DNA of 64,000 nucleotides from Pullichristensenella excrementipullorum (GTDB taxonomy: Bacteria; Bacillota; Clostridia; Christensenellales; Aristaeellaceae). Made by a program: the position numbers and the translations under genes. Within the stretch, counting starts at the first letter, position 1. Every line of letters starts with the position of its first letter. The notes under the pieces are model-generated. The model did no database searches. It had not been told where the DNA came from and worked only from the letters and a program-made list of their open reading frames with translations. Positions 38,790 through 48,443 of this stretch are shown piece after piece. The stretch is from positions 8,231-72,230 of the forward strand of contig DVOU01000026.1 in NCBI GenBank assembly GCA_018713365.1, written 5' to 3'.

Positions 38790-40148
38790 TTGGGCCCAAT
38801 CGCGGGTCAAATACTGCTGCAATTCGTCTTCATCGCCATCAACGCCATTTTCGCGGCGACGGAGATCGCCCTCATCTCTCTGAATGAAAACAAGCTCCGG
38901 CGCGAGGCGGACGCGGGCGACAAGCGCGCGGCGCAGATGCTGAAGATCGCCGAAACGCCGACTACCTTCCTTTCCACCATCCAGATCGCCATCACGCTGT
39001 CCGGCTTTCTCGGCGCTGCCTTCGGCGCGGACAACTTCGCCGAGCGCATCACCGATTACTTTGTCAATACCGTAGGCGTCACCGCCATTCCCGCCTCGAC
39101 CATCAACACGCTTTCGGTCGTGGTCGTCACCGTCGTCATCTCCTACTTCACGCTGGTGCTGGGCGAACTCGTCCCCAAGCGCGTGGCGATGAAAAAGTCC
39201 GAGCAGATCGCGCGCGCCATCTGCGGCTTCATCAGCGGCATGTCGAAGATATGCAAGCCCGTCATCTGGCTGCTGACCAAGTCCACCAACGGCGTTCTGC
39301 GCCTGATGCGCATCAGCCCTGAGGATGAGGAAGAAGAGGTCTCCGAGGAGGAGATCCGCTACATGGTGGATGTCGGCGAGGAAAAGGGCACCATCGAGAC
39401 CAGCGAGCGGGATATGATCGAGAACATCTTCGAGTTCAACAACATCACCGCCGAGGACGTCATGGTCCACCGCACCGACATGCGCTTTATCTGGATGGAC
39501 TCCACCCACGATGAGATCATTGAGACCATCCGCTCAAGCGGCCTTTCCCGCTTCCCCGTCATCGGCGAGGACGCGGATGACGTCAAGGGCCTGCTCATCG
39601 CCCGCGACTACCTGCTCAACGAGGAGCGCGCCGAAAAGCAGACGCTCGAAGCGCTCATCCGTCCGGCCTACTTCGTGCCCGAGAGCGTGCGCGCGGACGT
39701 GCTTTTCCGCAACATGCAGATCAAGAAGGTCCACATGGCCATCGTCGTTGATGAATACGGCGGCACCAGCGGCCTTGTGACCATGGAAGACCTCTTGGAG
39801 GAGATCGTCGGCAATATCTACGACGAGACCGACCCCCTGGAAGCCCGCGAGATCACCGAGCTTGAGCCGGGCGTGTTCCGCGTGGCCGGCCATTGCGATT
39901 TGGACGTCCTGCGCGAGCGCCTCGGCGTGGACATCCCCGAAAACGATGAGATCGACACCTTGAGCGGCCTCATCATCAACGAGCTTTCCAACGTGCCCGA
40001 GGACGGCAGCACCTTCGACATCGACCTGTGCGGCATGCACGTACACGTCGACGAGGTGCGCGACCGCCGCGTGGAGTGGACCACCGTGCGCCTCCCCGCC
40101 AAGGAAGAGGCGGCGGAAGAAGCGCCTTCGGCGGCGAAGGAGGACTGA
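38790..40148 (+). CDS. CNNM-type membrane protein with CBS and CorC/HlyC domains
   Basis: The 452-residue protein has an N-terminal DUF21/CNNM membrane domain (LLQFVFIAINAIFAATEIAL onward), a CBS pair (MVHRTDMRFIWMD; RFPVIGEDADDVKGLL; VVDEYGGTSGLVTMEDLLEE), and a C-terminal CorC_HlyC domain (GHCDLDVLRERLGVDIPE). The family includes Mg2+ exporters and resistance proteins; hemolysin is a historical name. The start is TTG 38790, 7 nt after AAAAGGGGG and just downstream of a consensus promoter. The CapA-like gene begins 1 nt after its stop. Confidence 0.92.
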   Translation: MGPIAGQILLQFVFIAINAIFAATEIALISLNENKLRREADAGDKRAAQMLKIAETPTTFLSTIQIAITLSGFLGAAFGADNFAERITDYFVNTVGVTAIPASTINTLSVVVVTVVISYFTLVLGELVPKRVAMKKSEQIARAICGFISGMSKICKPVIWLLTKSTNGVLRLMRISPEDEEEEVSEEEIRYMVDVGEEKGTIETSERDMIENIFEFNNITAEDVMVHRTDMRFIWMDSTHDEIIETIRSSGLSRFPVIGEDADDVKGLLIARDYLLNEERAEKQTLEALIRPAYFVPESVRADVLFRNMQIKKVHMAIVVDEYGGTSGLVTMEDLLEEIVGNIYDETDPLEAREITELEPGVFRVAGHCDLDVLRERLGVDIPENDEIDTLSGLIINELSNVPEDGSTFDIDLCGMHVHVDEVRDRRVEWTTVRLPAKEEAAEEAPSAAKED

Positions 40149-40149
40149 C

Positions 40150-41421
40150 ATGGCTTCCCCGCGCAAGCATAGCCAAAAACAGGACAGGCGGGCGGCGATC
40201 GTGTTTTGCACGGTCGTCGCCGTGCTGCTTTTGGCGCTGGTGCTGCTGCTTGGCTGGCTCTTCTTCCTTCGCCCGGCGGGGGAGGACGCGCAGACCGCGC
40301 CCAGCCCTTCGCCCACCGTCGCCGCCGCTGTGCGCGTTGTGGATACGCCCGTTCCCGAGCCGACGGCCACGCCCTTTTCGCCCCGCACCGTCACCATCCG
40401 CGCCGTGGGCGATGTGATGATGCACGAGGCGCAGTTGGAGGCCGCCGCCCGCCCCGGCGAGGGCTACGATTTCTCCCCGCAGTACGCGGACATCGCCCCC
40501 TCCCTGATGGCGGCGGATTACACCATCGCCAATCTGGAGACCACCGTGGGCCTGTACAGCGACCAGCCCTATTCGGGCTTTCCCATGTTCAACGCCCCGC
40601 CGGACCTGCTCACGGCCCTGCGGGAGGCGGGCGTGGACTTCGTCACCATGGCCAACAACCACATCCTCGACCGCTTTTACGACGGCATGCTGCGCACCAT
40701 GGACAACGTCGAGGCCGCGGGCCTTGCCTACGGCGGCGTCAACCGCTCCAAAGAAGAGCAACTGGAGCCGAACATCGTCGAGGTGGGCGGCGTCAAACTG
40801 GGTATGCTCTGCTACACGGATTACACCAACGGTCTGGAAAAGCGCAGCGACCCGCAGGCCCGCGAGTCCGGCGTCAACTACATCGAGGACGCGGACTTCG
40901 CCGCCGAGGCGCAAAAACTGCGCGATGCCGGCGCGGACGCCATCATCGCCTACATGCACTGGGGCCGCGAGTACCGCCGCGAGGCCAACGATGAACAGCG
41001 CGCCGTCACCGAGCGCCTGCTCGCCGCCGGGGTGGACGTCATCCTCGGCAGCCACCCGCACGTGGTGCAGCCCGCGGGCATGCGCGAGGTGACGCTGGCG
41101 GACGGCACGAAGCACGAGGCGCTCGTCGCCTACAGCCTCGGCAACTTCAACAGCGCCATGACCGACGAATACACCGATTCCGGCATCATCCTCGAATTTA
41201 CCCTCGTCGAACAGGAGGAAGGCGGCTTCAAGGTCGAAGACGCGGGCTTTGTGCCCACCTACTGCTGGGAAAAGGACGGCGTCTTTACCACCATTCCCGC
41301 CCTTTCGCATTACGACGAGGCCCCGGAGGGCATGTCGGACGCACAGCATCAGCGCCTGCGCAAGAGCGTGGACGACGTGACCGCCCTCATGGGCGGGCGG
41401 CTCAACGTACTGGAGACGTAG
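40150..41421 (+). CDS. CapA-family (PGA_cap) membrane-anchored protein
   Basis: The 423-residue protein has an N-terminal membrane helix (about residues 18-40), a Pro/Thr/Ala spacer (50-77), then a CapA-like metallophosphoesterase-fold domain: TIRAVGDVMMH, ANLETTVGLYSD, VTMANNHILDR, YMHWGREY, GSHPHVVQP and YSLGNF. CapA proteins act in poly-gamma-glutamate capsule systems, but many homologues stand alone with unknown roles; no other cap genes are here. It follows the CNNM gene directly and is probably co-transcribed. Confidence 0.9.
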   Translation: MASPRKHSQKQDRRAAIVFCTVVAVLLLALVLLLGWLFFLRPAGEDAQTAPSPSPTVAAAVRVVDTPVPEPTATPFSPRTVTIRAVGDVMMHEAQLEAAARPGEGYDFSPQYADIAPSLMAADYTIANLETTVGLYSDQPYSGFPMFNAPPDLLTALREAGVDFVTMANNHILDRFYDGMLRTMDNVEAAGLAYGGVNRSKEEQLEPNIVEVGGVKLGMLCYTDYTNGLEKRSDPQARESGVNYIEDADFAAEAQKLRDAGADAIIAYMHWGREYRREANDEQRAVTERLLAAGVDVILGSHPHVVQPAGMREVTLADGTKHEALVAYSLGNFNSAMTDEYTDSGIILEFTLVEQEEGGFKVEDAGFVPTYCWEKDGVFTTIPALSHYDEAPEGMSDAQHQRLRKSVDDVTALMGGRLNVLET

Positions 41422-41463
41422 GGGCTTGCGCCTTTACATAAAAAAACATTGGAGGATGGGAAA

Positions 41464-42174
41464 ATGAAAAGGAAACTCACACTGTTGCTCGCTTGCCTCA
41501 TGGCGCTGACCATGGCGCTGACCGGCGCGGCGGAAAGCCTCTCCCCGGTCGGCACTTGGACGCTCACCGGCGTGGAAGCCGAGGGCATGACGCTCGACCC
41601 CGCCATGCTCGGCATGGAGATCACCATGACCCTCAACGAGGACGGCACCGCCCAGATGGGCATGAGCGGCCTTGTGGAAGAGGGCGGTACGTGGAGCGTG
41701 GAGGGCGACGTCGTCACCGTCATCGACCCCGATGGCGAAGAAATGCCGATGACGCTGACCGAGGACGGCTCCCTGCGCGCGGAACAGGACGGCATGGCGA
41801 TGATCTTCACCCTCTCCACCGGGGATGAAGGCCAGTCGGTCATAGGGGCTGCCGCGGAGGTGGCCGTACTCGAAGACGTCGCTCTGGAGGACTTCAACGG
41901 CGAGTGGACGGCCACCCATGGCCTCACCATGGGCATAGAAGTGCCGCTGGAGACCCTCGGCCTTACGATGGCCGCCAGCATCGACAACGGCAACATCACC
42001 ATCAGCGACGGCACGAACAGCGACATCGTCAAGGGCGAGCTGGAAGAAAACGCGCTGGTCGCTGAGCAGAGCGGCGTGCAAATGCCCTTCTACCTGCGCG
42101 AGGATGGCACCCTTTCCCTCGCCATGGAACAATCCGGCATGACCATCGAGATCATCTTCGAGCGCGCCGCCTGA
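41464..42174 (+). CDS. Secreted lipocalin-like protein, paralogue 1
   Basis: The 236-residue protein has a signal peptide (residues 1 to about 22: MKRKLTLLLACLMALTMALT, GAAES). The mature part is acidic and Gly/Met-rich, predicted as beta strands in two similar halves; each starts with a W motif (PVGTWTLTGVEAEGM; DFNGEWTATHGLTMG) and has Met-rich turns such as LDPAMLGMEITM. This resembles small lipocalin-like or META-like secreted domains in Clostridia. GGAGG lies 8 nt upstream. The gene at 42248 is a diverged copy with the same C-terminal FERAA. Function unknown. Confidence 0.8.
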   Translation: MKRKLTLLLACLMALTMALTGAAESLSPVGTWTLTGVEAEGMTLDPAMLGMEITMTLNEDGTAQMGMSGLVEEGGTWSVEGDVVTVIDPDGEEMPMTLTEDGSLRAEQDGMAMIFTLSTGDEGQSVIGAAAEVAVLEDVALEDFNGEWTATHGLTMGIEVPLETLGLTMAASIDNGNITISDGTNSDIVKGELEENALVAEQSGVQMPFYLREDGTLSLAMEQSGMTIEIIFERAA

Positions 42175-42189
42175 CGCGCCCCCGCCATT

Positions 42190-42222
42190 CATCCAGCCGC
42201 CGCCCCGCGCGACGGCTGGATG
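42190..42222 (+). terminator. Hairpin between the two secreted paralogues
   Basis: A perfect 10-bp stem CATCCAGCCG / CGGCTGGATG is followed by CGCTTTCC. The weak T run suggests partial termination. Confidence 0.5.
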
Positions 42223-42247
42223 CGCTTTCCCGAAGGGAGGGAACGCC

Positions 42248-43009
42248 ATGAAACGAAAACTCGCGCTGTTGCTCACCTGTCTGCTGCTCGCCGCCCCGCT
42301 CTGCGCGGCGGAGGAAGCGCCGCTCACCGGCGCGTGGGTGCTGGAGAGCGTCTCGATGGAAGCCTCGCTGGAAGATGGATCGCTGGCCTTCGCCTACGAC
42401 ATCGCGGAAGGGGGAGGGGAAGTGGAACTGACCCTCGAGCCCGATGGCAGCGCTCATGTATCCGTCACCGAAGGCGTACTGGACGCCGCGTCCCTGTCGT
42501 ACCTTACGGGCTGGGAGGCGGATGCCGAGTCGTGGGCGATGGATGGGGAGAACGTCCTTGTTACCGCGCCCTCCGGCGCTGTGCTGACGCTCACGCCTGA
42601 GGAAGACGCCCTCTGCGCCCGGCAGCAGGGCGCGACACTGCGCTTCGTGCGCCCGGAGGCGGCCGCTTCCGCAGCCATCCGCGCGGACGCGACGCTTGAG
42701 GACTTTGCCGGCTCGTGGACGGCGGTCAGCATCGCCATGGGCGGCATGGAGATGCCCACGGACATGCTCGGCATGGAGCTGTCCGCAGACATCGAGGGCG
42801 ACGCCATTACCTTCACAAAGACCGTTGGCGACGAGCCGGATACCGTCGAGACCTGCACAGGCGTGCTGGAAGAAGGCGCGCTCACCGTCGGGATGGAGGA
42901 TGGCTCGCAGCTGACCCTTCGCCTGCGCGAAGATGGCGCCATGGCCGCGCAGACCCCGCCGGTCCTGGACGACATGCGCTGCGATATACGCTTCGAGCGC
43001 GCCGCCTGA
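42248..43009 (+). CDS. Secreted lipocalin-like protein, paralogue 2
   Basis: The 253-residue protein has a signal peptide (MKRKLALLLTCLLLAAPLCA) and the same two-half layout as the preceding gene: TGAWVLESVSMEA and DFAGSWTAVSIAMGGM, followed by MPTDMLGMELSADI and the shared C-terminal IRFERAA. The second half is closer to its paralogue than the first, where an insertion and two Cys occur. GGGAGGG lies upstream of the ATG. It probably arose by tandem duplication. Function unknown. Confidence 0.8.
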   Translation: MKRKLALLLTCLLLAAPLCAAEEAPLTGAWVLESVSMEASLEDGSLAFAYDIAEGGGEVELTLEPDGSAHVSVTEGVLDAASLSYLTGWEADAESWAMDGENVLVTAPSGAVLTLTPEEDALCARQQGATLRFVRPEAAASAAIRADATLEDFAGSWTAVSIAMGGMEMPTDMLGMELSADIEGDAITFTKTVGDEPDTVETCTGVLEEGALTVGMEDGSQLTLRLREDGAMAAQTPPVLDDMRCDIRFERAA

Positions 43010-43031
43010 CCTGTTCGCCCGACCTGTCCGC

Positions 43032-43051
43032 CCCGCCCATCCCGGCGGGGC
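43032..43051. terminator. Short GC hairpin after secreted paralogue 2
   Basis: CCCCGCC and GGCGGGG form a 7-bp stem with a 6-nt loop, directly before repeat copy B. No T tract follows. Confidence 0.35.
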
Positions 43052-43245
43052 GTCAGAGCGCCGATAAAGCCCACAACCGCAAGAATTGCCCTGATAATGA
43101 AAATCAGTGGCAATTTTTGCTTCCCGCGTCAGACAACCTGCCGCCTGCGGTCCCTTACGTCCATGTAAGCTCCCTTGGCGGCAGGTTGCCTTCCTTGGCT
43201 TGCGGGCTTTCTCATCGCTCTGCCGGTCTGCCCACTCTGTCCCCG
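43050..43245. repeat. Dispersed palindromic repeat, copy B (with an inserted palindrome)
   Basis: Outer arms 43054-43072 and 43204-43222 match as inverted repeats at 16 of 19 positions (GATAAAGCCC / GGGCTTTCTC). The inner palindrome (43079-43095 and 43103-43120) matches that of copy A with one extra base. Unlike copy A, about 70 bp is inserted between the inner palindrome and the right arm, itself palindromic: 12-bp CAACCTGCCGCC / GGCGGCAGGTTG at 43134-43145 and 43177-43188, with CTTAC/GTAAG inside. It fills most of the 328-nt gap before guaB. Confidence 0.75.
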
Positions 43246-43276
43246 CGTGAACTTTTTGTTCTTTACCTTTCGGCGC

Positions 43277-43304
43277 TTGACACCTTTTCCGCAGGTGCTA
43301 TACT
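43277..43304 (+). promoter_or_regulatory. Sigma-A promoter of guaB
   Basis: TTGACA and TATACT are separated by 16 bp, 33 nt before the start codon. Confidence 0.8.
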
Positions 43305-43337
43305 TGTGGAAATACCATCAGAAATGGAGGCCTTGCT

Positions 43338-44789
<1,452 letters not shown>

Positions 44790-44800
44790 CCTTTTCCCCG

Positions 44801-44836
44801 AAACGCCGCGCCGCCCCGTGCCGCGCGGCGTTTTTT
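44801..44836 (+). terminator. Intrinsic terminator of guaB
   Basis: A 10-bp stem AACGCCGCGC / GCGCGGCGTT is followed by six T residues. Confidence 0.9.
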
Positions 44837-44841
44837 GCGCC

Positions 44842-44870
44842 TTGACGCTCCGGCGGGGAGATGGTATACT
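44842..44870 (+). promoter_or_regulatory. Sigma-A promoter of the 324-residue membrane protein gene
   Basis: TTGACG and TATACT are separated by 17 bp, 33 nt before the start codon. Confidence 0.75.
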
Positions 44871-44903
44871 GTTCCTGTATCTACAAAGGAAAGAGTGGGG
44901 GAT

Positions 44904-45878
44904 ATGTATTCATCGGGTCTGAAAAAACTGGGAAAAGAATTTGGCCTCGAAGCCGGTCAGGGCCGCGTCTACGGCCTGTTGGAGGGCTTTCCCGTCGCCC
45001 TGTGGGACGGCATGGGGTCAAAGAACATGCTGGTCTTCTTGGGCCAGCCCAAGGGCGCGGAGGCGGACGCGCAGATCGACATACCGTCGCTGATCCCCCG
45101 CGAACTGGAAGCCTACCGCATCGTGCGCTTCGAGCTGTCCAAGGGCCTGCCCCTTCTGATGATCTCCTTTTACGACAACCCCGGCACCTTGAAGCGCATG
45201 CGCCAGTTCTTTGAGGAGGGCATGGTGGCGCTGCGCGAGGCCGGGCTTTCGCAGATCTACCGCTGCGTGCAGTGCGGCGAGGCCTTTGAAGGCGCGCCGG
45301 ACATCGCCCTCGTCAACGGCATGGCCATGCCCGTCCACAGCCACTGCCGGGCGGGCCTTGCGCAGGCCATGGAGGAGGGCAAGCGCGCACGGACCGAGAT
45401 GCAGCGGCAGGAAAGCGCCGCGGCTCTGCGCGACGGCTCCATCCTCAAAGGCGTCTTTGGCGCCTTCCTCGGCGCGCTCATCGGCTCCATCCCCTGGGTA
45501 CTCATCTACATGTTCGGCTACCTCGCCTCCATCGGCGGCATCATCATCGGCATGGGCGCGGTGTTCGGCTACAAAAAGCTTTCCGGGCGCGTGGGCGCGG
45601 CCTGCGTGGTCAGCGCCGTGGTCTTCGCCGCCCTGATGGTGCCTCTGGCCTGCTATGCCGGCGAGGCCGCGAGCCTGCTCAAGGAGTTTATCGCCGGTAA
45701 CATGGAGCCATTCCGTATGAGCGATTTCGGCTGGCTCTTCCGCTCCATCACCTCCCTTGCCGAGTGGCGCGAGGGCTTCCACCAGAACGTACTCATGGGC
45801 TACCTCTACGCCGCCATCGGCCTGTTCGGCTACCTCTTCGGCGCGCGCCATTCCTTGCGCCAGCGCGCCGGGAAATAG
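44904..45878 (+). CDS. Hypothetical membrane protein with a single CxxC motif
   Basis: The 324-residue protein has a soluble N-terminal half with a CxxC (RCVQCGEAF, about residues 120-128) followed by HSHC, a possible zinc site. The C-terminal half has about four membrane helices (VFGAFLGALIGSIPWVLIYM; ASIGGIIIGMGAVFGY; VSAVVFAALMVPLACY; VLMGYLYAAIGLFGYLFG). The Gly-rich helices resemble those of small Clostridial membrane proteins of unknown role. ATG 44904 follows GTGGGGG at about 5 nt and matches the promoter. The acyltransferase gene follows after 37 nt. Confidence 0.8.
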   Translation: MYSSGLKKLGKEFGLEAGQGRVYGLLEGFPVALWDGMGSKNMLVFLGQPKGAEADAQIDIPSLIPRELEAYRIVRFELSKGLPLLMISFYDNPGTLKRMRQFFEEGMVALREAGLSQIYRCVQCGEAFEGAPDIALVNGMAMPVHSHCRAGLAQAMEEGKRARTEMQRQESAAALRDGSILKGVFGAFLGALIGSIPWVLIYMFGYLASIGGIIIGMGAVFGYKKLSGRVGAACVVSAVVFAALMVPLACYAGEAASLLKEFIAGNMEPFRMSDFGWLFRSITSLAEWREGFHQNVLMGYLYAAIGLFGYLFGARHSLRQRAGK

Positions 45879-45915
45879 GCAAAACACCGACAGAGGCGCT
45901 TCGTGGGGGGCAAGG

Positions 45916-46938
45916 ATGATGGAAAAGGGAAAGAGAAATACGAATCTGGACGCGATGCGCGTCCTCGCGTGCATGGCCGTCGTGGGCCTGCACACCATCT
46001 CGAACAAGCGTTCCGCGGTGGAGATGTGCTTCTATCTCGTCTGCGGCTTCGCGGTGCCGGTCTTTTTCATGGCCAGCGGCTATACGCTGCTCTCCCGCGA
46101 GCGCGTGGGCTATGGCTATGTCGCGCGCAAGGCGGGCCAACTGCTGGGCCTTGCCGTGGGCTGGCATGTGCTGTTCTGGCTGCTGGAACTGACGGCGGAC
46201 GTTTTGCGCGGGAACTTTTCCCTCCGCTGGGTGGCCGCTCTGCCCGGCGAGTTCTTCGACAGCTTTTTCAATAGGGGCTGGTTTTCGCACTTCTGGTATC
46301 TGTGGGCGGCGGCGCTCGTATACGCCTGCCTGCCGCTGCTCATCCACCTGCGCGCGCGGCTGTGGCATCTGTTTGTGGCCCTGCTCTGCGTGGGCGGCGC
46401 GCTGACGCTGGCCTCCTGCCTGATGGGCGAGCCGCTCCAGCGCTACTGCACGCAGACGCTGCGCCTGTGGATATGGCTGAAGTACTTTATCCTCGGCGGG
46501 CTCCTCGCGGGGGCGTCGCCTTCGCCGCTTCATCGCCTCAAGCGCCTCTCTCTGCGCTGGCACACCGCCCTGCTGGCCGTTTTGACGCTGGCGCTGATAC
46601 CCTGCCAGTACCTCCTGGCGCGCGATGTGCTGCACATGCCCTGGGCGGAGCATTTTTACGATGGCGTTTTTGAAACGCTGTGGATCACCGTGCTGTTTAC
46701 CTGGGTGATGAAGCTGCCCATCCCCGCCAAGGCCGCGCCCTGTGTGCGCCGCCTTTCTTCCCTGACACTGGGCGTCTATATCACCCACGGCCTCCTGCTC
46801 AAGGTCATCACCGGCTTTCCCGTGGCCCACGCCCCCATTTTTGCGTGCGCCGCGCTGCGTTTTTTGACGATCCTGCTTTTGAGCGCGCTGGCGACGTGGA
46901 TCCTTTCCCGCATCCCCGTGCTGCGCCGCCTGGTGTGA
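45916..46938 (+). CDS. Acyltransferase family 3 membrane protein
   Basis: The 340-residue protein has about ten membrane helices and the acyltransferase-3 start (RNTNLDAMRVLACMAVVGLH), then FMASGYTLLSR and YLWAAALVYACLPLL. The family transfers acyl groups to cell-envelope sugars such as peptidoglycan, teichoic acid or exopolysaccharide. The ATG at 45916 or 45919 follows GGGGGCAAGG. It is likely in one transcript with the preceding membrane protein. The acceptor cannot be told. Confidence 0.87.
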   Translation: MMEKGKRNTNLDAMRVLACMAVVGLHTISNKRSAVEMCFYLVCGFAVPVFFMASGYTLLSRERVGYGYVARKAGQLLGLAVGWHVLFWLLELTADVLRGNFSLRWVAALPGEFFDSFFNRGWFSHFWYLWAAALVYACLPLLIHLRARLWHLFVALLCVGGALTLASCLMGEPLQRYCTQTLRLWIWLKYFILGGLLAGASPSPLHRLKRLSLRWHTALLAVLTLALIPCQYLLARDVLHMPWAEHFYDGVFETLWITVLFTWVMKLPIPAKAAPCVRRLSSLTLGVYITHGLLLKVITGFPVAHAPIFACAALRFLTILLLSALATWILSRIPVLRRLV

Positions 46939-46960
46939 GAGAAAAAACCCGGAACTGCGC

Positions 46961-46989
46961 TTGACATGTCCGCGCGGCTGTGGTATGCT
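46961..46989 (+). promoter_or_regulatory. Sigma-A promoter of the tyrosine T-box operon
   Basis: TTGACA and TATGCT are separated by 17 bp, just before the T-box leader. Confidence 0.8.
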
Positions 46990-47235
46990 CTATCATGACA
47001 ACGCGATGATGAAGCCAAGTAACGGGAGATCGCCGGATTAAGAGAGCCTTCGGCCGGTGGAAGAAGGTGAAAGCGCCCCCGCGAATACCCTTCGGAGCGG
47101 CCCGGGCGAACTTTCAGTAGTCCGGGACGGCCCGCGCCCGTGAACGCGCCCCGAGACGCCGCCGGTCTTTCCGCGCGGCAAACGGAAGTGGTACCGCGAT
47201 CCGTCGCCTTCCTTTGGGAGGGCGATTTTTTTGTC
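46990..47235 (+). ncRNA. T-box leader, probable tyrosine specifier
   Basis: The leader has the T-box hallmarks: stem I region with AAGTAA and AGAGAGCC-TTC-GGCCGGTGG, the candidate specifier TAC (Tyr) at about 47088-47090 before CCTTCGGAG, the conserved antiterminator element GGAAGTGGTACCGCG, and a terminator (TCGCCTTCC / GGAGGGCGA region) with seven T residues ending near 47233. Uncharged tRNA-Tyr would stabilise the antiterminator and switch the operon on. It accounts for the 311-nt gap. The specifier agrees with tyrS downstream. Confidence 0.9.
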
Positions 47236-47249
47236 AGGGAGGTTTGCGT

Positions 47250-48428
47250 ATGAAATTCACCGAGGAAGCGTTCGCGCCGCACATGCGGCCCATCACCGGT
47301 TCCGCCATCCGCGAGATATTCAAACTGCTGGGCAAGCCCGGCATGATCTCCTTCGCCGGCGGCAACCCGTCCAACGCGGCTCTGGAGCCGGAGGTCATCT
47401 CCGAACTGGCCGTGGAAGTGCTGGCAAAGTACGGCACGTCGCTTTTGCAGTACGGCGCCACCGAGGGCTTTGCCCCCTTCATCGAGAGCGCGGGCGAGTT
47501 CCTTTCCGAAGTCGGTCTCCGCGCCGGAGCGGGCGAACTTTTGCCCGTGCAGGGCGGCACGCAGGGCTTCGACCTGCTCATCAAGGCGCTGGTCGAGCCG
47601 GGCGACGTCATCCTCGCCGAGGACCCCACCTTCCTTGGCGCTCTGCAGGCCATGCACACCTACAACGCCCGCATCATCCCCGTGGCCACGGATGAAAACG
47701 GCGTCATCCCCGAGGATGTCGAGGAAAAGATCAAAAAGTACAGCCCGAAGCTGATGTACATCATCCCCAGCTTCCAGAACCCCACCGGCGTGACCCTTTC
47801 GCTGGAGCGCCGCAAGGCCATGGCGCACCTTGCCTGCCAATACGGCGTGGTGCTTGCCGAGGACGACCCCTACCGCGATTTGCGCTATGCGGGCGAGGCG
47901 CTGCCCGCCATCAAGGCCTTCGATGAAGAGGGCTGGGTGGTCTACCTCTCCAGCTTCTCCAAGTACGTCTCCCCCGGCATGCGCCTGGGCGCGGCAGTGG
48001 GCAACAAGTTGCTCATCCGCAAGATGACCATCGGCAAGCAGTCCACGGACGTACACTCCCCGCTGCTCGTGCAGGCTATCATCGACGCCTATCTGCGCAA
48101 GGGTCTGATGCCCGCGCATTTGAAGCGCATCTGCGGCGATTACAAAAAGCAGTTGGACGCCATGCTGGAGGGCTTCAAGTACCTGCCCGCGGGCACGCGC
48201 CACACCGTTCCCGAAGGCGGCCTCTTCGTCTGGGCCGAGCTTCCTGAGGGCATGGACGCCAAGGCGCTGCTGGACAGGTGCGTGGAAAACAACGTCGCCT
48301 ACGTCCCCGGCACCTTCTTCTACGTGGAGGGCGGCCACGAAAACACCATGCGCCTGAACTTCTCCAACGCCACCATCGAGGACATCGACAAGGGCATGCG
48401 CGCGCTGGGCGCGGCATTGGCCCAATAA
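47250..48428 (+). CDS. PLP-dependent aminotransferase, probably aromatic (tyrosine-forming)
   Basis: This 392-residue class I/II aminotransferase is of the 2-aminoadipate/aromatic (LysN/ARO8-like) type. Landmarks: GMISFAGGNPSNAALE, LLQYGATEGFAPF, VQGGTQGFDLL, IIPSFQNPTGVTLS, AEDDPYRDLRY and the PLP lysine in SSFSKYVSPGMRLG. Its place directly behind a tyrosine T-box and in front of tyrS suggests it forms tyrosine from 4-hydroxyphenylpyruvate. That substrate is inferred from context. ATG 47250 has CAGGGAGG upstream. tyrS follows after 15 nt. Confidence 0.9.
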   Translation: MKFTEEAFAPHMRPITGSAIREIFKLLGKPGMISFAGGNPSNAALEPEVISELAVEVLAKYGTSLLQYGATEGFAPFIESAGEFLSEVGLRAGAGELLPVQGGTQGFDLLIKALVEPGDVILAEDPTFLGALQAMHTYNARIIPVATDENGVIPEDVEEKIKKYSPKLMYIIPSFQNPTGVTLSLERRKAMAHLACQYGVVLAEDDPYRDLRYAGEALPAIKAFDEEGWVVYLSSFSKYVSPGMRLGAAVGNKLLIRKMTIGKQSTDVHSPLLVQAIIDAYLRKGLMPAHLKRICGDYKKQLDAMLEGFKYLPAGTRHTVPEGGLFVWAELPEGMDAKALLDRCVENNVAYVPGTFFYVEGGHENTMRLNFSNATIEDIDKGMRALGAALAQ

Positions 48429-48443
48429 CAGGAGGATATACCG

